A stretch of DNA of 64,000 nt from Amycolatopsis thermoflava N1165 (GTDB lineage: Bacteria; Actinomycetota; Actinomycetes; Mycobacteriales; Pseudonocardiaceae), in contig NZ_KI421511.1 in assembly GCF_000473265.1 (NCBI RefSeq), positions 4,315,560 to 4,379,559 on the forward strand, read 5' to 3'. The notes under the pieces were generated by a model, which saw only the letters and a list, made by a program, of their open reading frames with translations, was not told where the DNA came from and searched no databases. Position numbers and translations under genes: made by a program. Positions 48,658-57,213 of this stretch are shown here, in pieces. Position 1 is the first letter of the stretch. Each line of letters begins with the position of its first letter.

Positions 48658-49426
48658 GCCGCCGCGTTTCGGCGTGCAACCACCTCGCCGTCTGGACGTC
48701 GAACGCGGGCCCGTCGACGGGGATGCGCCTGCCTTCGACGAACGCGCTCAAGGGCTCGGCGGGCGGCGAGTCGAGCGCCCGCACGATCGGGGCCACCGCT
48801 TCCCCCACCGGTTTGCCGAACCGCTTCATCCGGTCCACCTGTCGCGCGCTCGCGGCGTCGTACTCACCCGCGAAGCTGGTCGCCGTGACACCCGGGTGCA
48901 CCAGCACGTAGCGGATCCGCGGGTGCCGCTCGGCGAACGAGACACCGTGGAGGTCGTTGAGCTTGCCGCCCTGGGCCATCGCGTCGATCGGATGGTAGTG
49001 CCGGGTGAACTGGAGGTCGTGCCGGTTCACGACGTCCAGCGGGGCGCCCGGCCCGGCGACGTTGACGATCACCGGTCTGTCCGCTTCGGACAGTGCACCG
49101 GCCAGCCGCTCCGCCAGCACGAACCGGCTCAGGTAGAACAGGGCGAAGTTGTCCTCGAAGCCCTCCGTGGTCTCGTGCCTGCGGGAGCGGAAGAACCGGG
49201 CGCACAGCACGAGCGCGTCGATCCGCGGGTACTTGGCGATGATCTCGTCGGCTGCCGCGTGCGCCGCCGCCACCAGGCTCAGGTCGGCGTGCACGAAGTC
49301 CGCGCCCGGCAGCGCCTTCGCCGGGTTCCGGCCCACGACGACCACCCGGTCGCCGCGCGCCAGCAGCTCGCGCGCCACTCCCGCACCGATCCCGGCGGTG
49401 CCGCCGGTGATGACGACGGTCCTCAT
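48617..49426 (-). CDS. SDR family NAD(P)-dependent oxidoreductase
   Basis: A 269-residue short-chain dehydrogenase with TGGTAGIGAGVARELL at the N terminus. The place of the usual catalytic YxxxK reads AMAQGGKLNDL, where a Tyr is lacking before Lys, so classical catalysis is doubtful or shifted. It resembles the retinol-dehydrogenase/protochlorophyllide-reductase-like SDR group. It overlaps the MFS gene by four bases and the convergent B3/B4 gene by 41 bases. Confidence 0.8.
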   Translation of the reverse strand: MRTVVITGGTAGIGAGVARELLARGDRVVVVGRNPAKALPGADFVHADLSLVAAAHAAADEIIAKYPRIDALVLCARFFRSRRHETTEGFEDNFALFYLSRFVLAERLAGALSEADRPVIVNVAGPGAPLDVVNRHDLQFTRHYHPIDAMAQGGKLNDLHGVSFAERHPRIRYVLVHPGVTATSFAGEYDAASARQVDRMKRFGKPVGEAVAPIVRALDSPPAEPLSAFVEGRRIPVDGPAFDVQTARWLHAETRRLSGVSRGTPARPG

Positions 49427-50805
49427 CGCTCCGCCTTCCCGGGCAGCAGCGGGCTCGCCGCCAGCACCACGACGAGCGCGCCGACCGCGAACCAGTACAC
49501 GCCGTGGAAACCGGCCATCGCGTCGCCCGCGGTTTCCAGGATCAGCGTCACGACGACCACGCCGATCGACGCGCCGAGCTGGTTGAGCATGTACAGCGCC
49601 GAGCTGCCCTGCGGCACCAGCTCCGCGGGCAGGGTCCGGTACAGCGAACCCATCGTGGGCGCGCCGACGAAGCCGAGCCCCAGGCCCATGACGAACGCGG
49701 CCACCGCGGGCCACGCCTGGCCCGCGTCCGGGCCCATCCAGGTGAACGCGAGCCCGGCAAGCAGGGCCACGACCGCGCCGGCGCGCACCAGCACCCGCGC
49801 CCCGATCCGGTCGGACAGCCGCCCGGCCAGCGGCATCGACAGCGCCCCGCCGAGGCCGACCGGTGCGACGAGCAATCCGGCGGCGAGCACGCCGTGGCCG
49901 TGCACCTGCTGGTAGTAGAGCGGGAGGACGAACAAGTTCGCGAACGTGCCGAGCCCGACGAGCGCCATCACGGCGACGCTCGCGGTGAACCCGCCCCGCG
50001 CGAAGAGGCGCAGATCGATGAGCGGCGCCGCGGCGCGCCTGGCGTGCCCGCCGTACGCGAGCAACAGGACGACACCGGCGACGAGCGGGACCAGGACCGA
50101 CGCGGTGGCGAACGCGGTGTGCTCCGCGGCCCGCGAAAGCGCCAGGACGAGGGCGGCGAACCCCGGGCCGAGCAGCGCGAGCCCGCGCACGTCGAGCGGT
50201 GCCGGAACCGCTGCCGGACCGTCGTCGCGCGGAACCGAGCGCAGCGCGAGCAGCACGGCGACCAGTCCGAGCGGCACGTTGAGCAGGAACATCCAGCGCC
50301 ACGGGAGCACGTCCAGCACCGCGCCTCCGGCGACCGGCCCGAGCACCGGCCCGAGCGAGAGCACCACGCCCATCAGGCCCATCACGCGCCCGGCGCGAGC
50401 GGGTCCCGCGGCGCGCGCGAGCAGCGTCAGGACCAGCGGGTCCAGGATGCCGGCGCCGAGACCCTGCACGACCCGTGCGGCGATGAGGCTGCCGACGTCC
50501 CACGCGCACCCGGCGGCCAGCGATCCGGCCAGGAACACGGCCAGCCCGGACAGCCACATCCGGCGTCCGCCGAAGCGGTCCACGGCCCAGGTCGTGAACG
50601 GGATGGCGACGGTGACCGCGAGCAGGAAACCGGTGGTGGCCCAGCCGATCGTGCTCAGCGAAGCGCGGAAGTCAGCGGCGAGGACGTCCGTCCCGGTGGC
50701 GACCATCGTGCTGTTGAGGATGCCCAGGATCCCGCCGAGCAGGACCGCGGTGATCATCCGGACGAGTGCCGGATCCAGGCGTTCGTCCGCATCGATTGAA
50801 CTCAT
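49423..50805 (-). CDS. MFS drug exporter, DHA2 (EmrB/QacA) type
   Basis: A 460-residue exporter with fourteen predicted helices. The DHA2 motifs are visible: N-terminal STMVATGTDVLAADF and the motif C-like LGPVLGPVAGGAVLD. ATG at 50805 lies inside one of two palindromes. It is divergent from a TetR gene, the classic arrangement for a repressor and its drug pump, and is co-transcribed with the SDR gene. Confidence 0.9.
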   Translation of the reverse strand: MSSIDADERLDPALVRMITAVLLGGILGILNSTMVATGTDVLAADFRASLSTIGWATTGFLLAVTVAIPFTTWAVDRFGGRRMWLSGLAVFLAGSLAAGCAWDVGSLIAARVVQGLGAGILDPLVLTLLARAAGPARAGRVMGLMGVVLSLGPVLGPVAGGAVLDVLPWRWMFLLNVPLGLVAVLLALRSVPRDDGPAAVPAPLDVRGLALLGPGFAALVLALSRAAEHTAFATASVLVPLVAGVVLLLAYGGHARRAAAPLIDLRLFARGGFTASVAVMALVGLGTFANLFVLPLYYQQVHGHGVLAAGLLVAPVGLGGALSMPLAGRLSDRIGARVLVRAGAVVALLAGLAFTWMGPDAGQAWPAVAAFVMGLGLGFVGAPTMGSLYRTLPAELVPQGSSALYMLNQLGASIGVVVVTLILETAGDAMAGFHGVYWFAVGALVVVLAASPLLPGKAER

Positions 50806-50813
50806 GGGTTCAA
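50796..50813. promoter_or_regulatory. TetR operator copy 1 (over the MFS start codon)
   Basis: TTGAACTCATGGGTTCAA is an 18-bp palindrome with one mismatched pair and covers the MFS start codon. It matches copy 2 in 15 of 18 bases or better. Confidence 0.7.
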
Positions 50814-50835
50814 GTTAGCTTACTGGTCAGGACAA

Positions 50836-50853
50836 GTGAACCCACGGGTTCAA
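50836..50853. promoter_or_regulatory. TetR operator copy 2 (over the tetR -35 region)
   Basis: GTGAACCCACGGGTTCAA contains the perfect inverted repeat TGAACCC-AC-GGGTTCA. It lies 40 bases from copy 1 and covers the -35 areas of both divergent promoters. Confidence 0.75.
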
Positions 50854-50871
50854 TTCGAGTAGCATCCGGGT

Positions 50872-51486
50872 ATGGCCACGCGTGGACGCATCGACAAACG
50901 GCAGGCGATCCTGGACGCGGCGTTCACGGTGTTCGCGCGGCAGGGCTACGCGCAGGCGTGCGTCGCCGAGGTCGCAGCCGAAGCCGGCGTGGCGAAGCCG
51001 ACGGTCTACAACCACTTCACCGAGAAGGCGAACCTGTTCCGCGAGGCGATGACGGCGGAGGCAGCCAAGGCGATCGCGGAGAACCTGGCGGCGGTGGACC
51101 GGCTCCGCGACGCGGGCGAGGACCTGCGGGCCCTGCTGGAGCAGGTGGGCCGCCGGCTGATCGACTGCTACACCGACGACCGGTCGTGGGCCTTCCGGCG
51201 GCTCCTGCAGGCCGAACTGGCGCGCTTCCCGGAACTGCTGGACACCGTCCAGACGCGCGCCGGAACCAACGTCGTGACCGACGCGCTGGCCGACCGCCTG
51301 GCCCGCCTCGCCCTGGACGGCCGGTTGAAGATCACGGACCCGGCGCAGGCCGCGGAGCAGTTCGGGGCGCTGCTCACCGCGCCACTGGAGTCGCGGACCC
51401 GGCTGGGCACGCGGGCGCTCCCGGCGGCCGAACGGGACGCCGTCGCCGCCGCGGCCGTCGACACCTTCCTGCGCGCCTACGGCTGA
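50872..51486 (+). CDS. TetR-family transcriptional repressor
   Basis: A 204-residue repressor with N-terminal helix-turn-helix KRQAILDAAFTVFARQGY then VAKPTVYNHFTEKANLF and a helical ligand domain (TetR_C, AefR-like). It probably represses itself and the divergent MFS/SDR operon through two operators. A TAGCAT -10 box (50860-50865) six bases before the ATG implies a leaderless mRNA. Confidence 0.92.
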   Translation: MATRGRIDKRQAILDAAFTVFARQGYAQACVAEVAAEAGVAKPTVYNHFTEKANLFREAMTAEAAKAIAENLAAVDRLRDAGEDLRALLEQVGRRLIDCYTDDRSWAFRRLLQAELARFPELLDTVQTRAGTNVVTDALADRLARLALDGRLKITDPAQAAEQFGALLTAPLESRTRLGTRALPAAERDAVAAAAVDTFLRAYG

Positions 51487-51528
51487 CCGGCCGTGCCGGG
51501 AGCGGTGCGCCCCCGGCACGGCCTCCCC

Positions 51529-52749
51529 TCAGGCGTTGGCCAGCATCCCGTGCGGGTCGAGCACGTACTTGCGTGCCGCGCCCTGGTCGAATTCCTGGTA
51601 GCCCCGCGGGGCCTCGGCCAGGGGGATCGGCGTCGCGTTGACGGCCTTCGCGATCTGGACCCGGTCGTGCAGGATGGCCATCATCAGGCGCCGGTGGTAG
51701 CGCATCACGGGGCACTGGCCGGTGGTGAACGCGTGCGACTTCGCCCAGCCGAGGCCGATCCGGATGGACAGCGAGCCGTGCCGGGCGGCTTCGTCGGCCG
51801 CACCCGGGTCACCCGTCACGTACAGGCCCGGGATGCCCAGTGCGCCGCCCGCCGCGGTGATGTCCATCAGCGAGTTCAGCACCGTCGCCGGGTGCTCGTC
51901 GGACGCTTCCTTGCCGTGCCCGCGCGCCTCGAACCCGACCGCGTCGACACCGCAATCGACCTCGGGCACGCCGAGGATCTCCGCGATCTGGTCCTTCGGG
52001 TCGCCCTTCGACACGTCCACGGTCTCGCAGCCGAAGCTGCGGGCCTGCTCCAGCCGGTCGGCGTTGAGGTCGCCGACGATCACCACCGCCGCGCCGAGCA
52101 GCTGCGCCGACGCCGCCGCGGCCAGCCCGACCGGTCCGGCGCCCGCGATGTACACGGTCGACCCGACACCGACGCCCGCACTGACGCAGCCGTGGAAACC
52201 GGTCGGGAAGATGTCGGACAGCATGGCCAGGTCGAGGATCTTCTCCATGGCCTGGTCGCGGTCCGGGAACTTCAGCAGGTTCCAGTCCGCGTACGGCACC
52301 ATCACGTACTCGGCCTGCCCGCCGACCCAGCCGCCCATGTCGACGTAACCGTAGGCCGACCCCGGCCGGTCCGGGTTGACGTTGAGGCAGATCCCGGTCT
52401 TGCCCTCCTTGCAGTTGCGGCACCGTCCGCAGGCGATGTTGAACGGCACCGAAACCAGGTCGCCCTCCTTGATGAACTCGACGTCCCGGCCCGTCTCGAC
52501 CACCTCGCCGGTGATCTCGTGGCCCAGCACCAGCCCTTCCGGCGCAGTCGTGCGGCCGCGCACCATGTGCTGGTCGCTGCCGCAGATGTTGGTCGCGACG
52601 TTCTTGAGAATGACACCGTGCTGGGTTTCCCGGCCCACGTTGGCCTGGTGCACGCCGGGGCCGTCCTTCATCGAGAAGGTCGGGTAGTCGATGGTGTCGA
52701 CCTCGACCTTGCCGGGTCCCAGATAGGTGACCGCTTTGTTGCCCGCCAT
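51529..52749 (-). CDS. fdhA: Zinc-dependent, glutathione-independent formaldehyde dehydrogenase
   Basis: A 406-residue medium-chain dehydrogenase. The catalytic zinc site is ICGSDQH with GHEITGEV, the structural zinc cysteines are in CGRCRNCKEGKTGIC, and the NAD motif is GAGPVGLAAAASA. The length and the RGRTTAPEGLVLGHE and PGLYVTGDPGAADEAAR segments match FdhA of Pseudomonas, which oxidises or dismutates formaldehyde without free NAD exchange. It is the last gene of the DsbA-MFS-fdhA stretch. Confidence 0.92.
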   Translation of the reverse strand: MAGNKAVTYLGPGKVEVDTIDYPTFSMKDGPGVHQANVGRETQHGVILKNVATNICGSDQHMVRGRTTAPEGLVLGHEITGEVVETGRDVEFIKEGDLVSVPFNIACGRCRNCKEGKTGICLNVNPDRPGSAYGYVDMGGWVGGQAEYVMVPYADWNLLKFPDRDQAMEKILDLAMLSDIFPTGFHGCVSAGVGVGSTVYIAGAGPVGLAAAASAQLLGAAVVIVGDLNADRLEQARSFGCETVDVSKGDPKDQIAEILGVPEVDCGVDAVGFEARGHGKEASDEHPATVLNSLMDITAAGGALGIPGLYVTGDPGAADEAARHGSLSIRIGLGWAKSHAFTTGQCPVMRYHRRLMMAILHDRVQIAKAVNATPIPLAEAPRGYQEFDQGAARKYVLDPHGMLANA

Positions 52750-52788
52750 GAGTTCTGCCGCCTCGATTCCTCGTTCGCCGTTGAACGG

Positions 52789-53997
52789 TCAGGACCCGAT
52801 GCTAGGAACGTCCGCGGCGCCGGGCCTAGGGCCGGAAGACCATTCCGGAAAGCGCTCGCGAGCCGCCCAGCGCGTCACGGGCGCGAACCCGAGACCGGTC
52901 AGCAGGAACAGCGCGCCGAGGACCAGCCACCCCACCGCACCGCCGCCGAGGACCAACGTCGTCAGCAACACCGGCCCTGCCATGCGGGCGATCGCCACGC
53001 CGGAGGCGAAGAACCCCTGGTACTGGCCCTGTTTCCCGTCGGGCGCCAGCGTGAAGCTGATCTCCCAGGCGCCCGCGGCGAGCAGCATCTCCCCCGCCAC
53101 CTGGATGCCGGCCGCGACGAGCAGCACCACCCAGACGCTCGCCGACGACGCGTACACCGCGCAGGCGAGCAGCATCAGGATCCCGGCGCCGCGCGCGGCA
53201 CGGGCGGCGGTCCGCAGCCCCGACACCCGGCGCGCGACCCGGACCTGGAACAACACCACGCTCACCGTGTTGACCAGCAGCAGCGCCGACACCAGCCAAG
53301 CAGGCGCGTCCGTCCGCTCGACCATCCACAGTGGAATGACCAGGCTGAGCAGCGGCATGTTCAGCATCATGACCGTGTGCAGCAGGGCCAGTACCGCGTA
53401 CGGCCGGTCGCGCAGAACCGCCAGGCGAGAGCCGTCGCGGACCACCTCGGCTTCCGGCAGCCGCGACAGGATCACCGCCGCGACCACGAACCCGGCGGCG
53501 TCGGCGGCGAACACCACCTGGTAGGCGAGCGCGGTGCCGGCCTGCAGCGCGACGCCCCCGGCCGCGGCGCCGATCGCGAGTCCCGCGTTCGTGGCCGCCT
53601 GCAGGTGGGCGCGCACGCGGGTGCGGTGGGCGGGCTCGACCAGACCGGCGAGCAGCGCCTGCCGCGCGGCGGCGAGCCCGCTCTGGCCGCAGGCGTAGGC
53701 ACCGGCCAGTGCGAGGAAGGCGGGGAACGAGCGGGCGAAGACGAACCCGCCGAGCGCGACGGCCGTGCCGAGCGCGAGCAGCACCGCGACCCGGCGCGGC
53801 CCGTACCGGTCGGCGACGTGACCGGCGCCCACCCCGGCGACGGCGCCTGCCGCCCAGCCGAGCGTCAGCCCGAGCCCCACCTGGGCCGGCGGCAGACCGA
53901 TGACCAGCGTGAAGTACAGGGCGGAGGTGACGTAGTAGGCGCCGTCGCCGAGCGAGTTGACCAGCTGCGCCGAGGCAAGCAACCGCGCGGCGGTCAT
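52789..53997 (-). CDS. MFS transporter
   Basis: A 402-residue transporter with about twelve helices. Motif A reads GHVADRYGPRRVAVL between helices 2 and 3, and the N terminus begins MTAARLLASAQLVNSLGDGAYYVTSALYF. The start at 53997 overlaps the stop of the chimeric reading frame upstream. Three degenerate copies of its 5' end precede it. Substrate unknown; a drug or metabolite exporter is likely. Confidence 0.87.
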   Translation of the reverse strand: MTAARLLASAQLVNSLGDGAYYVTSALYFTLVIGLPPAQVGLGLTLGWAAGAVAGVGAGHVADRYGPRRVAVLLALGTAVALGGFVFARSFPAFLALAGAYACGQSGLAAARQALLAGLVEPAHRTRVRAHLQAATNAGLAIGAAAGGVALQAGTALAYQVVFAADAAGFVVAAVILSRLPEAEVVRDGSRLAVLRDRPYAVLALLHTVMMLNMPLLSLVIPLWMVERTDAPAWLVSALLLVNTVSVVLFQVRVARRVSGLRTAARAARGAGILMLLACAVYASSASVWVVLLVAAGIQVAGEMLLAAGAWEISFTLAPDGKQGQYQGFFASGVAIARMAGPVLLTTLVLGGGAVGWLVLGALFLLTGLGFAPVTRWAARERFPEWSSGPRPGAADVPSIGS

Positions 53998-54503
53998 GAC
54001 ACGAGCGGGCGCGGCCCGTACCGGTCGGCGAGATGGCCCGCACCCACTCCGGCGACGGCACCCGCCGCCCAGCCGAGCGGCAGCCCAGGGGCGGACGTGA
54101 CGTAACACGAGCCGTCGCCCAACGAATTCACCAACCGCGCCGCGGTGCGCAACCGCGGCGGTTCTACGGCGACCGAATGCCGCATGCACGCGCCCTTCAG
54201 CTCGACGAAGCCCCCAGCGCCCCCGCACACCCCCGCGACCGCACCCGCCACCCAGCCGGCGGACGTGACGCAACACGCGCCCTCGCCCAACGAATTCACC
54301 AGCCGCGCCGTGGCAAGCAACCGCGGCGGTTCTACGACGACCGGGCGCCGCATGCACGCGCCCTTCAGCTCGACGAAGCCCCCAGCGCCCCCGCCCACCC
54401 CCGCGACGCCACCCGCCACCCAGCCGGCGGACGTGACGTAACACGCACCGTCGCCCAACGAATTCACCAACCGCGCCGCGGCAAGCAACCGCGCGGCGGT
54501 CAT
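53994..54503 (-). CDS. Chimeric reading frame built from repeated MFS-start and DsbA-end pieces
   Basis: An open frame of 169 codons starts with ATG at 54503, overlapping the DsbA-like stop, and ends overlapping the MFS start. It encodes RLVNSLGDGACYVTS (MFS helix 1), then AGWVAGGVAGVG (MFS helix 2), then GGFVELKGACMRRPVV (copy of the DsbA-like C terminus), and repeats the set twice more. The frame stayed open through duplication. It may be translated by coupling, but more likely is a by-product of gene-end duplication. Confidence 0.4.
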   Translation of the reverse strand: MTAARLLAAARLVNSLGDGACYVTSAGWVAGGVAGVGGGAGGFVELKGACMRRPVVVEPPRLLATARLVNSLGEGACCVTSAGWVAGAVAGVCGGAGGFVELKGACMRHSVAVEPPRLRTAARLVNSLGDGSCYVTSAPGLPLGWAAGAVAGVGAGHLADRYGPRPLVS

Positions 54504-54570
54504 GATACGACCGGGCGCCGTGTGCGCGCCCGCTTCAGCTCGAAGAAGCCGTCGGTGCCCGCGATCAGCA
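54091..54570. repeat. 168-bp tandem duplication, about three copies
   Basis: Copies start at 54091, 54259 and 54427, each beginning GCGGACGTGACG, with an exact 168-base (56-codon) period. The first two copies are near-identical; the third runs into the live end of the DsbA-like gene. Each copy joins the start of the MFS gene to the end of the DsbA-like gene. Confidence 0.88.
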
Positions 54571-55114
54571 CCACCCCGTCCCACAGGCCGCCTGCCGCGT
54601 CACCGCGGGGAACCGGCGTGACCACCGGGCCGAAGAAGGCGTTGACCTGGCCGTCGGGGCCGGTCACGTGGATCGCCGGGGTGCCCAGGTCCTCCCCCAC
54701 CGGCCCGAGCCCCGCCGCCGTGCTTTCGCGAAGCGCGTCGTCGTGCTCGGTGGCGCCGGCGGCGTCCGCGAGGTCCGCGGGCAGGTCGCACTCGGCCAGC
54801 GCGTCGCGGTACAGGTCGCGCCCGAGCGGCGCGCGGTCGAGGTGGATCCGCCTGCCCAGCGCGGTGTAGAGGTCACGCAGCACCTCGTTGCCGCACCTGC
54901 GCTCCGCCGCGATCGCGACCCGCGCCGGGCCCCAGCCGCTGTCCAGCCACTCCCGGTACCACGGCTCCACCGCACGCCCCTCGTTGAGCAGCGACAGGCT
55001 CAACACGTGGAACCGGACCCGGACGTCCCGCACCCGCTCCACCTCCAGCAGCCAGCGCGAGGTGATCCAGGCCCACGGGCACTTCGGGTCGAACCAGAGG
55101 TCGGCGGTCGTCAT
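54500..55114 (-). CDS. DsbA-family protein, Rv2466c-like (mycothiol-dependent nitroreductase type)
   Basis: A 204-residue thioredoxin-fold protein. The active site is in WFDPKCPWAWITSRW; only the first cysteine of the CPWC motif remains (CPWA). The cis-proline-containing GTPAIHV and the helical insert match Rv2466c, which reduces substrates with mycothiol. A single-cysteine site still allows mixed mycothiol disulfide chemistry. ATG at 55114 is the family start. Its stop overlaps the next frame. Confidence 0.82.
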   Translation of the reverse strand: MTTADLWFDPKCPWAWITSRWLLEVERVRDVRVRFHVLSLSLLNEGRAVEPWYREWLDSGWGPARVAIAAERRCGNEVLRDLYTALGRRIHLDRAPLGRDLYRDALAECDLPADLADAAGATEHDDALRESTAAGLGPVGEDLGTPAIHVTGPDGQVNAFFGPVVTPVPRGDAAGGLWDGVVLIAGTDGFFELKRARTRRPVVS

Positions 55115-55190
55115 GGCGAAAACGCTAGACACCAGATTGGCCCGGGGTAAGCTCCAATTCCGACCTGCTTGTTTGGGCCATTTCGGAGCC

Positions 55191-56597
55191 GTGGTGGACC
55201 TGCACATCAGCCTGACCGGCGGTGACCTCGTGGCGCAGATCTACCGCCAGGTCCGCGACGCGATCGCCAACGGCCGCCTCCGGCCGGGCGAGCGACTGCC
55301 GCCGTCGCGGGAGCTCGCGCGGACCCTGGCCGTCTCCCGCAACACGGTCGCCGCCGCCTACGACCGGCTCACCGCCGAAGGCCTGCTGACCGGCCGCGTC
55401 GGGGCCGGGACGTTCGTCGCGGGCACCGCACCGGGACGGCCCCGCCGAGCGCCCCGGGGTGTGCTCGCCGCGCGGCCGTTCTGGGACACGCTGCCGGACC
55501 CCGTCGAGGCGGCCCCGGTGCGCTACGACTTCCGCGTCGGCGCCCCGAACGCGAGGCTGTTCCCGCTCCAGACCTGGCGGCGGCTGGTCTCGCAGAGCCT
55601 GCGGAGCCACGAAATCCCATCCGGCTACGCCGATCCGTCCGGACACAGTGGACTGCGGGCGGCGATCGCGCGGCACCTCGGCATCGCGCGGTCGGTGCGG
55701 GCGGCGGCCGAGGACGTCCTGGTCACCCAGGGCGCGCAGCAGGCGCTCGACCTCGTCGGCCGGGTGCTCGTCGAACCGGGGGCGTGCGTCGCGGTCGAGG
55801 AACCCGGCTATCCCCCGGCCCGGCGGCTGCTCGCATCACTCGGCGCGCGGGTCACCGGGGTGCCGGTGGACGGCGAGGGGATCGTCGTGGACCGGATCCC
55901 TGGTGCTGCCCGCCTGGTGTACGTGACGCCGTCGCACCAGTTCCCGCTGGGCACGCCGATGTCGCCGGCCCGCCGGGCCGCCCTGCTCGAGTGGGCTGGG
56001 CGGCGGGACGCGGTGATCGTCGAGGACGACTACGACAGCGAGTTCCGCTTCGCCGGGCGGCCGCTGGACCCGTTGCAGAGCTTGGACCGCGCTGGGCGGG
56101 TCATCTACGTCGGGTCGTTCTCCAAGACGCTGTTGCCGATGCTGCGACTGGGTTTCCTGATCGCGCCCGCCGCGCTGCGGCCCGCGCTGCTCAAGGCCAA
56201 GCAGCTCACCGACTGGCACGGCGACCTCACCACGCAGGCCGCGCTCGCCCGGTTCCTGGACGAAGGCCTGCTGACCCGGCACGTCCGGAAGGCCACTCGC
56301 GAGTACGCGGCCCGGCACGAGCTGATGCTGCGCACGCTGGAGCGGGAGTTCGGCGAATGGCTCCGGCTCGTGCCCTCGGCGGCGGGCCTGCACGTGTGCG
56401 CCAGGTCGGTGGTCGACACGTCGGCCCTGCACGCGCCGGGAGTCGCGTTCGACCGGTTGCACACCTACTACGCCGACTCGCCGCCGGAACAGGGGCTCGC
56501 GCTCGGCTACGGGGCCGTGTCGCCGGACGGGATCGTGGCCGGGCTCCGCCTGCTGCGGGACGCTTTCAGGGCAGCAGGAGGACCTGGATCGCGGTGA
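55191..56597 (+). CDS. MocR/PdxR-family transcriptional regulator
   Basis: A 468-residue GntR-aminotransferase fusion. The HTH is RLPPSRELARTLAVSRNTVAAAYDRLTAEGLL; the PLP domain has GYADPSGHSGLR, VEDDYDSEFRF and the PLP lysine in YVGSFSKTLLPMLRLGF. GTG codons at 55191 and 55194 are both possible starts. The 76-bp gap to the divergent DsbA-like gene has related TTGGCCC and TTGGGCC boxes that may be its sites. Its 3' end overlaps the convergent DUF202 gene by 32 bases. Confidence 0.87.
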   Translation: MVDLHISLTGGDLVAQIYRQVRDAIANGRLRPGERLPPSRELARTLAVSRNTVAAAYDRLTAEGLLTGRVGAGTFVAGTAPGRPRRAPRGVLAARPFWDTLPDPVEAAPVRYDFRVGAPNARLFPLQTWRRLVSQSLRSHEIPSGYADPSGHSGLRAAIARHLGIARSVRAAAEDVLVTQGAQQALDLVGRVLVEPGACVAVEEPGYPPARRLLASLGARVTGVPVDGEGIVVDRIPGAARLVYVTPSHQFPLGTPMSPARRAALLEWAGRRDAVIVEDDYDSEFRFAGRPLDPLQSLDRAGRVIYVGSFSKTLLPMLRLGFLIAPAALRPALLKAKQLTDWHGDLTTQAALARFLDEGLLTRHVRKATREYAARHELMLRTLEREFGEWLRLVPSAAGLHVCARSVVDTSALHAPGVAFDRLHTYYADSPPEQGLALGYGAVSPDGIVAGLRLLRDAFRAAGGPGSR

Positions 56598-56850
56598 GGA
56601 GACCGGCCGCCGCGACCGCGATGGTCGCCGCGCCGAGGATGTGCCGCGCGCTGCCGGTCGTGGGCGGGCGCCGCACGGCGATGAACCACAGCACCACGAC
56701 CGCGGCGGCGCACCCAGCGGCGGCGATCTCCAGCGGGGCGCCGCGGATCAGGCCGCTGCGCAGCAGGAGGACGGCCGCGACCGCGGCGGCGAGCGCGGTG
56801 CGCTGCCAGGCCAGCGCGGTCCGCTCGGGCTGGAGTCCGGGGTCCCTCAT
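56566..56850 (-). CDS. DUF202 domain-containing small membrane protein
   Basis: A 94-residue protein starting MRDPGLQPERTALAWQRTALA, the DUF202 signature, with three hydrophobic helices. Function unknown. ATG at 56850 overlaps the previous gene by four bases; it is the second member of a DUF202 pair. Confidence 0.85.
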   Translation of the reverse strand: MRDPGLQPERTALAWQRTALAAAVAAVLLLRSGLIRGAPLEIAAAGCAAAVVVLWFIAVRRPPTTGSARHILGAATIAVAAAGLLTAIQVLLLP

Positions 56851-57203
56851 CGGACCGTGGCCAGCGCGACCACGAGGACGACCGCACCGGCGAGCGCGGC
56901 CGCCCACCCGACGACGAACGGCAGCCACGTCATCGGCAGCGGCCGCTTGTTGCGCATCGCGCGCTGCACCAGGGCCCAGCGCCGGTAGGCGAACGCCGCG
57001 AGCAGGGTGCCGGTGACGGCGAGCAGCGCGGCGAGGACGCCACGCAACCCGGCGACCGAGAACTGGGGGACGAACTGCATGAGCGCCACGGCGCCGGCGA
57101 TGAGCGCGAGCGCGGTTCGCAGCCACGCCAGGAAGGTGCGCTCGTTGGCCAGGGTGAAGCGGTAGTCGGGCTCCTCCCCCTCTTCGTACCAGCGTGGGCT
57201 CAT
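56847..57203 (-). CDS. YidH-like DUF202 membrane protein
   Basis: A 118-residue protein with FTLANERTFLAWLRTALALIAGAVAL and three helices. YidH-type DUF202 proteins are small inner-membrane proteins without a defined role. It begins ten bases after the LigD-type gene and is translationally coupled to the second DUF202 gene. Confidence 0.87.
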   Translation of the reverse strand: MSPRWYEEGEEPDYRFTLANERTFLAWLRTALALIAGAVALMQFVPQFSVAGLRGVLAALLAVTGTLLAAFAYRRWALVQRAMRNKRPLPMTWLPFVVGWAAALAGAVVLVVALATVR

Positions 57204-57213
57204 GCGGGTGACG

